DNA of 64,000 nt from Lateolabrax maculatus (taxonomy: Eukaryota > Chordata > Actinopteri > Acropomatiformes > Lateolabracidae): assembly GCA_031216445.1 (NCBI GenBank), contig CM062214.1, positions 16,150,001 through 16,214,000 on the forward strand, given 5' to 3'. Positions 49,101 through 61,100 of the stretch are shown here, in pieces (the stretch's first letter is position 1; every line of letters begins with the position of its first letter). A program made the translations under genes and the position numbers. The notes below the pieces were generated by a model. The model saw only the letters and a program-made list of their open reading frames with translations. It made no database searches and was not told where the DNA came from.

Positions 49101-50832
49101 TTGAAGTTGGCTTAATGTTATGTGATAAGGGCTCGAAGATTGCAGACTATCTGACTGAAAATTGGGTGTGGCAAACACAGTAATTTCCTTTTTATCATCG
49201 TTAAGTTTGAGGAGGTTCAGGAAGTCCAGCAATTGATATCAGGAAAAAAGTCAGGCGGTAAGGTGGGTTAGGCCGCTGTGTTTAGTAGATTGTAATGGAA
49301 CACATAAATGGGTATCGTCAGTGTAGCAATGGTACTGTACATTATGCTCATTAATGACCTGCCCAAGGCAGCATATAATGGGAGGTGGTGTAGTTGGAAC
49401 TCATTTTGAACTATTTTCTATAGGACTGCAACTAATGATTTCATTATGGATTCATCTGGTTACTCTTTTCTCGAATAAATAGATTGTTTGTTTGGTTTAT
49501 AAAAATTATAAAAATAGTAATAAATGTTGTCACAATTACCCAGAGCCCAAAGCGACACTTTCATGATACTTGTTTTGTCCAGACAATAGAACAAAATACA
49601 AATAAAAAATAAATTAAAATCATTACAGGAAAAAGCAGCAAATCCTCACATTTGTGAAGCTGGAACCATGAAATGTTTTTGTATGAAGAACGACTTAAAT
49701 GATTATCAAAGTAGTTGCCAATTAATTTTCTGCCAATTGACTATTATTAAAATAATTGTTTCAGCTGTACTTGTATAAATTGTTGTATAATTTAATTTAT
49801 AAGAAAACACCATATTTCATAAGATCTTCATATGTTTAGTTTGCAAAAATAATAATTTATAAAGTAACTAACGCTGTCAAATAATTGTAGTGAAGTAAAA
49901 ACAAGATTTTCCTCTGAAATGTAGTGGCGTAGAAGTAGAAAGTGGCATGAAAAGAAAATACTGAACTGTCCACTTAAGTACATCACTTGAGTAAATGTAC
50001 TTGTTACATTCCACCACTAAATCTCAGCTAGAATAGGTGCCAGCACAGTATGTAAACACACTGAGTAAATGGAGAGCATGACCTCCTTTCCCTCAGAGGA
50101 ACAGATTTAATGAGATGAAAGATATTGTAGTTTGGTTTAAATTAGCTAACTGTATTCTGCTGTCCATAGCGGACTGCTATTATGAAACATTGACCTGACA
50201 TTTCGTATTAAATTGATTACTGCTCTAATACCCTTTTTTTTTCTTTTCTTCCTCCTTTGTCAGTGTTCAGGCTGGGAAACACAGTAAATTCCATTGACGC
50301 TGCTAAGCGAACCATGCAACTCTCTGATCGAGTGCTGTGTCTGTGCCTTACTACCGCCAACATCACCCGCGCCCTCTACTTTATCTGTGACAATGTTCTT
50401 TGGGCCAGAAGTGTCGGTCTTATCCGCAATATCGACAAGGACCACTGGAGCCTAAGTGCCTCTCGCGCCTACTTCCTCTCGCTAGTTATGAATCTGACCC
50501 GAGATGTTTATGCCGTCCTCCAGTTAATGGTACAGAAGGCAAGAGATAAACAATGTAGACAGAAAATGGATCTGCATCTCAATGACAATCCTGAAGTAGC
50601 TGGGTATGTTGTTCCTCAGCTGGATGCTTTTCTCTTTCTGCTGTTGGAGAGCTTTAAATCCGATCCGGCTGTTGCCTTGGACACGCTGAAAAACATATGT
50701 GATCTCTTCATTCCCTTAGACAAGTTGGGTATATACCAGTCTAATGCAGGAGTGGTGGGATTTTGTGGTCTGATATCCTCACTGATTGGGATTGTAACCC
50801 TGACACAGCCCAAGTTAAAAGTCAAACCATGA
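46107..50832 (+). CDS. pex11a: Peroxisomal membrane protein PEX11A, 3 coding exons
   Basis: A PEX11-family protein that binds and remodels the peroxisomal membrane, driving elongation and division together with the DRP1/FIS1/MFF fission machinery. Exons 46107-46162, 46359-46474 and 50264-50832 join to 246 aa, the expected size. The N-terminus MDAVIKFTNQSQGRDRIFR and the following ATQYAC match the family's amphipathic helix region. RLGN opens exon 3, LYFICDNVLWARSVGL is the central conserved helix, and LGIYQSN then GLISSLIGIVTL near the C-terminus is the membrane-inserted hairpin. FTNQSQGRDR, ICD, RSVGL and LGIYxSN favour the A over the B paralogue. ACC ATG G is a good start context. Intron 1 is 196 bp; intron 2 is 3.8 kb and full of transposons. 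The gene runs tail-to-tail with the ELL gene. Confidence 0.95.
46359..46474 (+). CDS. pex11a: pex11a coding exon 2 (residues 20-57)
   Basis: Acceptor TGTCTCAG ends at 46358; donor T|GTGAGT at 46475. Completes Arg19 and ends one base into Leu58. Confidence 0.95.
46605..46745. mobile_element. Short teleost repeat (GCTGCAACT...TCGATT type), internally deleted
   Basis: Starts AAAGCTGCAACT and ends in ATTAATC-rich text. It resembles the longer copy at 49421-49772 with the middle missing. Confidence 0.55.
47033..47165. repeat. Direct repeat unit 2 (partner 44696-44823)
   Basis: See the entry at 44696. It lies in pex11a intron 2. Confidence 0.85.
48440..48545 (+). mobile_element. Left part of an AGTAC-rich repeat, interrupted
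   Basis: Contains ACTAATACTACACTGTAAAAATAC and TTACTTAAGTAAA, the left section of a widespread fish repeat whose right section lies at 49780-50025. Confidence 0.6.
48635..49400 (-). pseudogene. LINE reverse transcriptase with internal deletion
   Basis: On the minus strand, from 49400 downward, the pieces read CYTDDTHLCV (palm catalytic YxDD block with two Asp retained), LLKLNDDKKE and then GVFYLSLAF. A jump follows to KAPKLWNDLPAEIRFAKS and the C-terminus. About 150 codons that normally separate these blocks are missing. The 3' end reads AAGCGCTATATAAATAAGG (complement of about 48632-48650). It is an L2/Maui-like LINE relic, dead through frameshifts and deletion, inserted in pex11a intron 2. 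Confidence 0.7.
49421..49772. mobile_element. Short teleost repeat (GCAACTAATGATT type)
   Basis: Begins GGACTGCAACTAATGATTTCATTAT and contains CAGAGCCCAAAGCGACA, TGTTTTGTCCAGACAA, CACATTTGTGAAGCTGGAACCA and GACTTAAATGATTATCAAA. This is the familiar text of a very abundant fish short element, here near full length. Confidence 0.7.
49780..50025 (+). mobile_element. Right part of the AGTAC-rich repeat
   Basis: Contains AAATGTAGTGGCGTAGAAGTAG, AGTGGCATGAAAAG and CTTGAGTAAATGTACTTGTTAC ending ATTCCACCACT, the typical right end of a common fish repeat. Confidence 0.65.
50264..50832 (+). CDS. pex11a: pex11a coding exon 3 (residues 59-246)
   Basis: Pyrimidine-rich acceptor CCTCCTTTGTCAG ends at 50263. 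The exon completes Leu58 and continues FRLGN to stop TGA 50830-50832. It holds the central and C-terminal membrane-binding regions. Confidence 0.95.
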
Positions 50833-51689
50833 TAACGAGGGTGGAGATAAACCTTGGTGACTAACTGACTTATCATGACTACTACTCTAGATGGAGCTGT
50901 AATGGGGGACAGAGGTCAACCTGGTGCACAAGCAGATTAAGCAACACATCACAGGCACATTTTGTAATATTCATGTTAGAATAGCCTGTAAGTTTCTGGT
51001 TTTGGAGCTGGATTTGATTGTTTTGTTACAGATTTTTAATGAACTGATTGATTTGAACAGATTACATCATACTTTTAAAATAGACACAAAAAATCAGTTT
51101 TGATGGGAGCCAGTTAAAGTTTAGCCTTGTGTATTTTTTGTAATTAGTAAATAATTTAGTCAAGGCTAAACCTGTGTGCATTCCTGTTCTCCAAAACCAC
51201 ATATAACACCAGCAGTTTTGTATTCCTGAACCATAAGGGCTTCTTACTGATGCAAGGTTTTGCATCTGGTTTTGCATCTTTTAGGGAAGAAAAAAAAAGA
51301 CATTAATCTGAGTGGTGTTGCCACTTTAAATCCACTGTCTTTCTCTGCTCTCTGTTTTGTAAAAAGAAATGCTGCTAAAAGTTTTACCTCTATGATTGAA
51401 TGATTAAGCTGCTTCTCAGCCAGAAGTGCTTCCAGAGGGGAATCAGCAGCTGAGAGATTTCAGGGGATTATCTCACCTGTTATTTATTTTTTCATTCTGC
51501 CATTCAGGACCTGGTCTAGAGTTTAACCGTCAATGGATTATACTGTATGTTGGCTTAAAGTGTAAAGAAATGATTGAGTACAGAAATACCCTAAGGAAAT
51601 CATGTCACTATTTTAACGAGCCTAGACACCCTAGATAATGTGTTTACAATTAAATTCTTAATATATTGTATGGGTATGCTTCTTTAAAT

Positions 51690-51690
<1 letters not shown>

Positions 51691-51722
<32 letters not shown>
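51691..51722. repeat. (ATT)n microsatellite
   Basis: About ten TAT/ATT units. Confidence 0.95.
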
Positions 51723-51724
<2 letters not shown>

Positions 51725-51994
51725 CTTTGTGACTCAGACAAAACAAGGGTGCGAGGATACTTCCTGTAGTAAATAATGAGACCTTCAGTTCTCAAACCTG
51801 CAAACGACGTGACATTTATTATCAATGTCACGTTTTATTGAAAGGTTGATACTAGTTATACTATTTACTAAAAGAACTACATGTTTGTATTTAAATGATG
51901 TTAATAATCTTTAACTGTGTGCGTGGTTCAGTTTAGAAATGGAATAACACTGCCCTCTTGGGGAAGAATGACACCTTGTTGAATTGAAAAGAGC

Positions 51995-52000
51995 TTTATT
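51995..52000 (-). terminator. Candidate poly(A) signal of the ELL gene
   Basis: AATAAA on the minus strand (TTTATT on plus). Use of this site would make a 3'UTR of about 3.1 kb. Confidence 0.3.
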
Positions 52001-55000
52001 TTTCAATTATACTGAGACAACAATACACTTTGTTTCTGAAAGCTTTTCTCAAGAGGATGACATTGTGATAAAGCATTCACCATTTAAAAATTGCAAAAAT
52101 ATATTCCATTTCCCTTTCACCATACTTTAAGTTTTGCTGTGGAAAAAAGGAACTAACTATGCAAAGATGAATCTCATAAAAGGACAAACACAATACAAAG
52201 CAATAAATAAAGAAATTTGTTCTCCTAGGTGCATCAATTGCTGTGATTTATAATAGGCTAAATGTTTGATTTCACATTTCCATTTAGGCATTGTTTTTCC
52301 TGTATTAATTATATGCACCTGTATGAAATGCGTGGAAATAGTTTGCTGGGCTGGAAATAGAAATATTAAAACAAAATCAGGCCATTCTTAAAATATACTT
52401 GTATGCAAACATCTAAAATTAGATGCAGTTTAATTGGTGTCCTGGAAAAATCTTGCATGTTTTAAAATAGCCACTTGTCATGTATGGAAACATGTTAAAT
52501 ATGACATCATGTTAGTGCCAATGCACTTTTTACACTTTACCAGCCATCTGATATCAACTCAAAAATTGTGAACAAAGCACTTTGAAAAGTGGCAAGAGTG
52601 GTGTGAAGTTACCGATGTGTAAAGTTTTTTTTGTTTTGTTTTTCTCCAGAATACCAATGATAGTTACATGCAGAGTAGCTCTGCTCTTTGAATGAAAAAG
52701 GCACCTTCAGTAGTTTGTTCCTGCAACATAAAAACCATCACAGTAAGCACATGAGAAGCCCCTTTCACTAAGGGTCTGGGTTACCAATACAACATGTTAA
52801 CATGAATGGTATGATTATCTTCATTCATACTGTGATTAATGATATTTTGCCCAGGGAGTGTCACCCATGATGCAGTTTGTTTGATTATATATTTGTTATT
52901 GTACAATTGACCAATACTACTTTAGTGCTAAATGTGAAGCCCTTAACTTCAATTAGTTCTCTAAATCTTAGGTCTTAATGGTATTACATAGAGGTTTCCA
53001 TTATTAAAAAGAAATTCAGTACCTTTTCTGTTTTGAGTGAAATATTCTGTGAAACCCAAATAAATTATTTTGTATATCTAATCAGGCCTTGTGCTCTTGT
53101 CTTTAAATACAACTGAACCATGCCTCATTGATTTCCAGATCCAGTACCAGAACAAAACCCAGTTGTTTTCAGTCATTTTGACTCGTGTTAACTTTCATGG
53201 TGGGTGGAGCTATGTAGCACATTTGCTAATCTCATTAAAATCCATATTGACAAAAGAGTGTGAGGTCTGGTCCTGAGAAGAGATCCAGACAGCCAGAGTA
53301 ATGAAAAGATTTCTATAGGTGTACCGGTGCTTTAAGAATCCAGCATTTTAGCTTTAATGATATTTAATGATTGAAACACTGTCTGGGCTTACAGTTCTCA
53401 TTTTTCCAATGATCAGTGCTAATAAATATTCCTTTCTTGGAAACGTTCATATGTGCCAAGACGGAGCAACTGTTGCTAGTCTCAAATCCTTCAAACATCC
53501 CAAAATAACAAATGTAAAATAAAAAGTACATTTAACTTATGCAAAAGAGCTGCTAAATATGTGACAAAACGCCCACTGAGTACTTGTACTGAGAAATCAA
53601 GAAAAGCAAAGCACATTATTTTGTATAGATTGCTGCAATGATTCTTTTGATAGTGGTGCTTGATAAGATCGGACGGTGAATTAAATTCCTTTACAGTTCG
53701 TGATTATTTGACAGATTATGAGACAACAAATTAAGCTAAAACAGAAAATGATTAAGACATTCATGGGGAAAAAAACAATAACAACACAGATCAGACAACT
53801 CCTGCACAACAACTATCCAGTAACTGAACTTTCCTTCCAACTAAAAGACATTTACAGCAACAGTCTGAGAATGATTTGAACTGTGAAGGGTTAAACCAAG
53901 AACACTTCAGAACAGGGATACCATAATCTTGGAAATGTCTGACATACATGTTAAGGCAAATATTAGCTTCATTCCCCCATTTTAAGCCACCATTAAGACC
54001 ACAGTTTGTGAGTACAGCTACATTGATGCAAATGTCCAGAGAACACAGAAATCCGATCACTATTTCCTACTTCAGGCCACGGCTAATTAAGAAGAAATAA
54101 AATGACAGGTTGTGGTTTTCCAGATGTACCTGCATGGGTAGAAATAATTCCAGAAAGTCTAAAATGAGTCCATAAATCCTGCAAGCAGCCTCTAGAGGTC
54201 AGCCTGCTCCTTACACCCAACTGAACCAAAGTGGTTTGAACTGATTGACCGTCCCACAGTGCCCTGCTCCCCACGCTGTACACATGGGGCTAAAAATTAC
54301 ACGGTCCAATCTGTTAAAGGCATCTCTATCACATCCAATGGAATAACATCAAAATGTAACACTCGCTGAAGTGGATTATTGTTCAGCAACTAAATGGACT
54401 TCCGTGTATCACTAACCAAACCTGTAACCAGAAGACTTGAGAGATGTGTGAGTTAGTTATGGAAAGGCAGTTCATGGTAGGCTACATGTGGGTGAAATTG
54501 ACACTAAATGTGCACAAGCACTTTCTTGAAACCAGCATTATTGTACTGGAAGGAGTGGTTTTCTGGCATTCCAACATTTCTTAGAAATGAAACAGGACGT
54601 TGGCAGAAAGGTAAGCAAATTCCTCTGTATGTTAAATATAAAAACTTTAGTAGCATTTGTTATCCCCTAAGATTGATTGTACCATCAGTTTAATACTTTT
54701 TTATAAATCAATGCTTTTTAGTTCTGACAAGATAAAGGATAGAATAAAGACGCAATTAAGCAAGACGGATCTCATCTGTTTCGCATTTCAGAAAAATGGA
54801 TTTGGCTTTCACTGTGTCATTGGACAGTTTTACAGCAGAACAAAATCCAGCCAATACAGCGATAATCATTGTTGAAAACCATAATGTTAAAGGGTAACAT
54901 TTGATCACGAGTTGGTGGTCTCAGCCCGCTTTTGAAAAAGAACCTCGCTCTTCGATTTCCATTAACACTCAGGAGTAAAGTGAATAGTGTCTCAGTGACT

Positions 55001-55083
55001 CCAGGACCCAGCTGGGCAGTCTTTGGGTCCATTAGGAGACTTTTGGTCCAGTCATATTACACCCTGCTGAGGGTAAAGGCCAG

Positions 55084-55197
55084 TTACGAGGAGAGTTCCT
55101 GTGCTCGGTCATAATCTGTGATCAGGCCTTTGATATGCGACAGTTTCTGATGGAGGTACTCGCATCGCTTCTTCTCTTCCCGATACCCAGGAAACTT
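55084..55197 (-). CDS. ell3: ELL gene last coding exon (residues 444-480)
   Basis: Acceptor TATCTTTTCAG; KFPGYREEKKRCEYLHQKL and onward, stop TAA at 55086-55084. The end of the occludin/ELL domain. Confidence 0.93.
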   Translation of the reverse strand, partial: KFPGYREEKKRCEYLHQKLSHIKGLITDYDRAQELSS

Positions 55198-58100
55198 CTG
55201 AAAAGATATAAAGGAGCACCAGTGAGCTTTCCGTAATACACATTGAAATCCATTTTGTATCACAAACCTCTTTTTTATGTTTTTTCCTGGAAGTTTGCTT
55301 GAGTGTTTCAAATTGGATTCAGCAAACCCTCTTAACTACACAAACCAGTTATAAAGTGCTAGTTTCAACTTGATGAATGCCACCCATTCATGAGTAGCTG
55401 CTCATTTGTGATATTTGGTCATTAGCATAATCAAAGACAACGCACACTTAAAATATAAGGCTATTTTTCCCATTTGTGGACAGATTTCGCTCACAAAAAT
55501 GTGACAAAAAAACATAGCAAATTAAGTTGTACATGTAGGCTAGTGATATTAGGGGATTATACAATATTACTACAGCTATAGGCTGTAGTAACAACTAAAG
55601 CCATGTCAGAAATAAAGAAGGAATGGGTTGACATGAAGTAAGATGCCAAATATTTTGTTAAAGCAAAACCGTCCATGACTAACATGGCAGGTGGTCCAGG
55701 GGACATGGCATGATGGATGATAATAAATTTGATTACAGGTGCTGTTAAACTGACAGTTGCTTTAACGCAGGATGTTCTCCTGGTCAACAACCAGCAAGGA
55801 AACTTTGACTGAGGCAGAATTTTCCGAGCAACTTATTGTGCCAAAATACTCCTGCCAATAAGATCTAAAAGGGAAAGTTGTCCAATCTGTCAGAGATCTG
55901 GCAAGCCATGCACATCACACAGATAAGGGAAACAGAATATTAGTCTTACATAACGCTTTACCATATTTTGGAATTTTTATTAATTTCCATAACATATTTA
56001 GGCCTGTATCACTTGAATCATTTTTAATTTAAGAAAGTCGGTGTATATTAAGTTCTCTTAAATCCCTTATGTGCCACTTAAGAATGAATAGTTCATATGA
56101 GTGGTTCTTGCAAGAGGCCCACTGTATACTGCTACAAGTGTTACATGAAATGAAATAAAATGTAAATAAGTCTTACTTTCTTATACTTTCGGTACTTTTG
56201 TAGTATTTGGTCCTCCATAAGCTGAAAACATTACAAAAGAAAGAGTGTTAGTGTGCTATGTATCTGCTCTGTTCACTGTTTGACGTTTATTAGAAATTGA
56301 GCAGTTAAAGACTCCTGGTCCAGACAGTACCTTGTACTCTTGTGTTCCCGGGGAGAGAGTGTTGATCTTTGAGCCCAACTGAACAAACATCTCGGTGATA
56401 GCCCCAATCCGGGCATGAAGCACTCTGTATTCATCGTACTCTGCACAGAAGTCGTCCTTGTACTGTTGACGCTGCTCCAGTGCTGTTATGGTGCTGTATT
56501 TTCTGTAAAAAAAGAAAACATATACTTACTGAAAGCTGTTATTTAAAAAAAGAAGAAGTGATCTCTTGAAGTCAAGTTGTTTCTCAATCTTTCCAGTAGA
56601 TGCCACTGCAGAACGGTGGAGTGAGAGGCCTGACACGTCACTGATTTAACAGCATGATGTGTTGACCAGATGTATAAATGTCAGCAATAAGATCATTTGT
56701 TTGCAAAGTCATTCTCAGTGAAAGCTTTGTGACAGCTCATTTAGACATGTGTTTTACTTCCCTCTATTTATGTGAATGTTGTGAAGCTTAACCTTACCCT
56801 TTTGGGACCAATTGGTTTCTTTTCTCAACAACAGTGGGTAATACTGAAACCTAAACTCCTCACTGACTGATGATATCAACAACGACTTATGTGGACCCAC
56901 TGATATACTGAGAATTATTTGGATTTCATTCCTAATATCATAAATCCCTACTGAATCTGGGATTATAACACATAGCACAGTCAGAGACACTGTGTGTATT
57001 TATCTTACATTAAATAGTCAGGCAGTTCCTCTGCTGAGTTTCGATTGACAGTTGTTTTCTCTCCCTCGTGGTCTGTAGATAGGAAAAACACACATACACA
57101 CACATTGAAAAAAAGGTTAAAGCAATCTGCCAATGCAAATGCAATGATGTGCCCATCATATCAAGGCTGTTGGAATCATTTATCACTGTCTCCGATATGA
57201 GATCTGATCCAAGGCAAGCAGTGACGTCAGCAGCCCAGAGTAGGAGGCTATGCTGCCTGCTGACTTGCTCGACCGTGGGTCACCCAGCTGTTTCATAGTC
57301 AATCATCAACAGACTAGAGCGAGGAGTAAGGACTGGTGGGCATAGAGTGTCCTAACAACGTTCACTGATCTCTCAAATGAAAATGTATGAATTTCTCCTT
57401 GTGGGCTACCAGCAGCAACTATAACTCAACCTTGAGGATTCTTTCCTTTTTGCTAAATGAAAGCTGATAATGCCACATACAAATAATATACAAATAGATT
57501 CATGACAGCACAATAAGATACATAAAGCTGACAAAACAGAGGACAGTTTTATAGTTTTATGGGGTTTTTTATACCTTTGAGATTTTCTTGGTTCTGCTTC
57601 AGGTCTGGACTGGTCTCAATCCAGTCTGGTTTTAAGCGCTCTCTTTCCTTGTCTTTGTGCTTTTTGGACCTCTTCTTTTTATGTTGGCCATTGGTGACCT
57701 GTTGGTCAGTGCTAATGGAGGTGTTAGTGTGTGGGCGCTTAGGGCTGGGTGCAGTAGGAGCTGACTCTGTCCTCTCCAGTTTTGGAATAGTAGATGACCC
57801 GCTGAGTTTGTGCGGCGAGCACAGACGATTTGGGCTCCCCTGGAGATGATTGTTGGTTTTGTCAAACTCCAGTTTGATCGGTACGCTAGAGTTTCCATTA
57901 CTAGAGGAGCTTCGAGCACCATTGGTGCTGTAGTCTCCATAAGAAGGCGACTGCAGAGGCAAACACTGGTCTAATAGTCTTTGTTTTTTGGGGGTCTGAC
58001 AGTTGGATGGGTCCGAGGGCAATGGACGTTTCTAGAGGGGGAAAAATAGAGAACATAGTGATTGATCTGCCTTACCTTTTGGATACTAGAGTGCAAGTTA

Positions 58101-61100
58101 CATGAGATGTGCGAAAAGTGCCTATGCCATGTGCATAAATAGATATTTACTTTAAAGGACTAGTACAGCATTATGAGAACTATGTTTATTTGTTTTTTTG
58201 GCAGAGAGTTAGATGAAAAGATTGACACCACTCTAATATCTGCATGGTAAATATGTTTCCAGTTTTAAGCTTAGCATAAAGACTGGAAACAAGAGGAAAC
58301 AGCTAGCCTTGTTCTGTCCACAGGTAACAACAGCTCACTTATTACCAATATAATCTGTACAAAACCAAAGTGTAAAGAAATAATGTGGTGTGTGACATGT
58401 TAAGCTAAGCCAACCAGCTGGAAGCTACTGTACATATATACCGTACAAGACATGAGAGTATAATCAATCTTCTGATGTCACTCTCAATACAAAAGTGATT
58501 AGGCATATTTCCCAAATTGTCTAATTGTTCCTTTAATTTCAGGCAGGGCTATATTTAGTCTGAAACTACTCACTGTAACTCCACAAAGATATAGCAAAAA
58601 TATCTATTTATAATTCCAGTAATATATATCTGCAAAAGAGGACATACCTTATCTATTTTCAGTCTTAAATACAGAGAAGAAGTAGGGGAAAATACAATTC
58701 ATTCAAGGTGAATAATTACCACAGAGAGATTCTTGGCAGGACTGAGTTGTGAAGGAGAGTCCCCGGGAGTTTTGTGGAATGAATGGTTGGACTGGGGACT
58801 CTTCAACTGGCTACTGTGGAGTGGCTGAAGTTTCCTGAGGAAAGATTAAGAACACAGCACCTTCAGTTGGACAGTAACTGCGAAGTTACTGGCCTATAAA
58901 GCTAAACAGGAAGAGGCAGTATGTAGGCCATAAAGCTTGCCTTGTCAGATTTATAAGCAAGTCAATGAGCAATTATCATTTGTTATGACACAGAGGGAAA
59001 AGACAGCTTTGTGGCAGCATTTCCACAGAACAAATAATCAGCGACATTACAAAACTGTCAATCTTTTTTAATTTCATCAAAGCTTTTTGCAAGTTTATGT
59101 GGCATGTTTTGATTTGTGTCTCTGATACAATCTACAGGAGGCAACCACAAAGACTAAACAGTCCAGTGAGCAGAACAATAGCAGCAGATTTAACCTCTGT
59201 AGGACCAAACCCTCTTCTCTGTTAATCTGCTTCCTACAGCTCCTTCCTCAAACAGATGCTACAACAAGTCACACCCCCATGTGGATTCATGTAACCCTCT
59301 TAATCATATGGTCAGTGTGAGTTGAGTTCAGAAACATTAAACATTAACCTCAATGAAATGACAGTAGTAAGAAAGCCTGGATAAGAAGACCTACACCAAC
59401 AAACGAGTAAACTAGAGGAAAGAAGTCTGGAGATAACATTATTAACAGGCTATCGCAGTTTTATCACAGTTGGCAAACAATTTGATGACTTGAATTGTAA
59501 GCTTTTTACACTTAGCAGGGGTGGTGAACAAAGGGGGTTGTGCAATCAGCCAACAGGACTTGCACGTTCTCCAAAACACTCGTGAAGCACATGGCCTGCA
59601 TGTTTGCTGGCAGGCAGAGGAAATGTTGGAAGGGAGGACGCTCACCCTGAAAAGCTCAGCCTTGCTACTCTGAACCTTCCATGCTAATGCCATTTGGCAA
59701 CACAGTGCAGGGAATATTTTCCTCTGCTTTGATGTGTCCATTAAGAGATTCGTCAGTGAAGGAAGTAGTCATTTAGATGCTCCCCTTTTCAAAATGATCA
59801 CAGCAGACTTCTACATTAATTCAGTGGCCTTTCTGTATCAACGCCAGCACTGTCAAAACGCATCCATCCCATAGTCTTTTCTGCATCATCTGCCTAAACG
59901 GGCCTCTAAAAGTCGAAAAAAGAACTTTAAAGCGACTGTACGGTAAATATAAGGCTACGGGCATGAGGTGATTAGCTTAGCTTAGCACAAATACTGGAAA
60001 CAGGGGGAAACAGCTAGCCTGGCTCTGTCCAAAGGTAACAAAAACTCTAACCGGCACCTCTAAAGCTGGGTTTTCGTATGAATTACACAAACAAGATATA
60101 ACGTGTTAATTTGTGAGCTTTGGAGGTAATGGTAGGTGGATTTTGTTACCTTCAGACAGAGCCAGGCTAGCTGTTTCCCCCTGTTCCCAGTCTTTGTGCT
60201 AAGCTAAGCTAATTGGCTGCTGGCGGCAGCTTTATTATTATGTAGTGTAGACGAGAGTATGGAGCTTCTCATCTAACTCCCAGCAAGGGAGCAAATAAGC
60301 ATAAGTTGAACTAATCTGTAAACAGAACAATTTGTTATACATTTCCAATTCTCTCAATGGAACACAGCCAATAAGATAAGTGTATTATGGCAAACTTAAA
60401 ACCCACCTGATCAGGAGCCTGTGGATGAGTTGCTTCTCCTCCTCTAGATATCCAGGCCAGTCTTTCTGGACGTGTCTGTAGAGCTCATCCTTCAGAGAGA
60501 AGCTGTGGTCTTTAGGGTTCAGTTTACCAACCTGAAAAACCGACAGTTTCCTGTATTAATAAATCAACAGAAAGAGGACCGAATACAGCAGGAAAAGAGG
60601 CCAACATCAAACTGTGTTAACCTGCGATGCTGTAACTCCACTTTTTATTTAAATTAAACAAGATCTTTCTTCAGTGGGTCTGTATTGTTTCCGTAGTAAA
60701 CAGTTTAACCCTACCTTTTATACAACTTAATCCTACTGATACAAATCGAGCCAAACCAACCACTTTCAATTCTGAAAGTAGGCAGATCCCAGCTGGAGAC
60801 ACCCCACCTCTCTCCTGTCAAAACACAATCTTCTCCTCCAAAGATAATTAAAGCTCAGCCCTAATTACAGCTACCAGCAGCGGCACAGTCTCCACTTGAT
60901 GATTGCAGTGGGACACTCAAACATTGTGAACACTGGAAATGTGCCTGAAATAAACTTACTAACATCACCTTTGTAGAGCAGAATTTTAGAGCTGTACGGC
61001 GGTAGTCTGTTCATTAGTATCATTTGCAAAATTAGAAGAGCAAGTTAGGGACTAACTGATGTTTGTAGCTTTAATCCTGGACCTGATATTAATTTTCACA

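Larger units (their letters stand above)
50833..55083. other. Convergent 3' region between pex11a (+) and the ELL gene (-)
   Basis: It holds both 3'UTRs. Possible plus-strand poly(A) signals are ATTAAA at 51650 and AATAAA at 53059; a possible minus-strand AATAAA is at 52000-51995. If the distal signals are used, the transcripts overlap. Frames here (51426-51638, 53791-54060, 54508-55114) have no domains. I see no further gene. Confidence 0.45.

Noticed and set aside
57559..57849. Plus-strand frame of 96 codons rich in Leu/Ser/Phe
   Set aside because: Exact antisense shadow of the ELL-gene exon at 57575-58031, which has correct splice junctions and family match.
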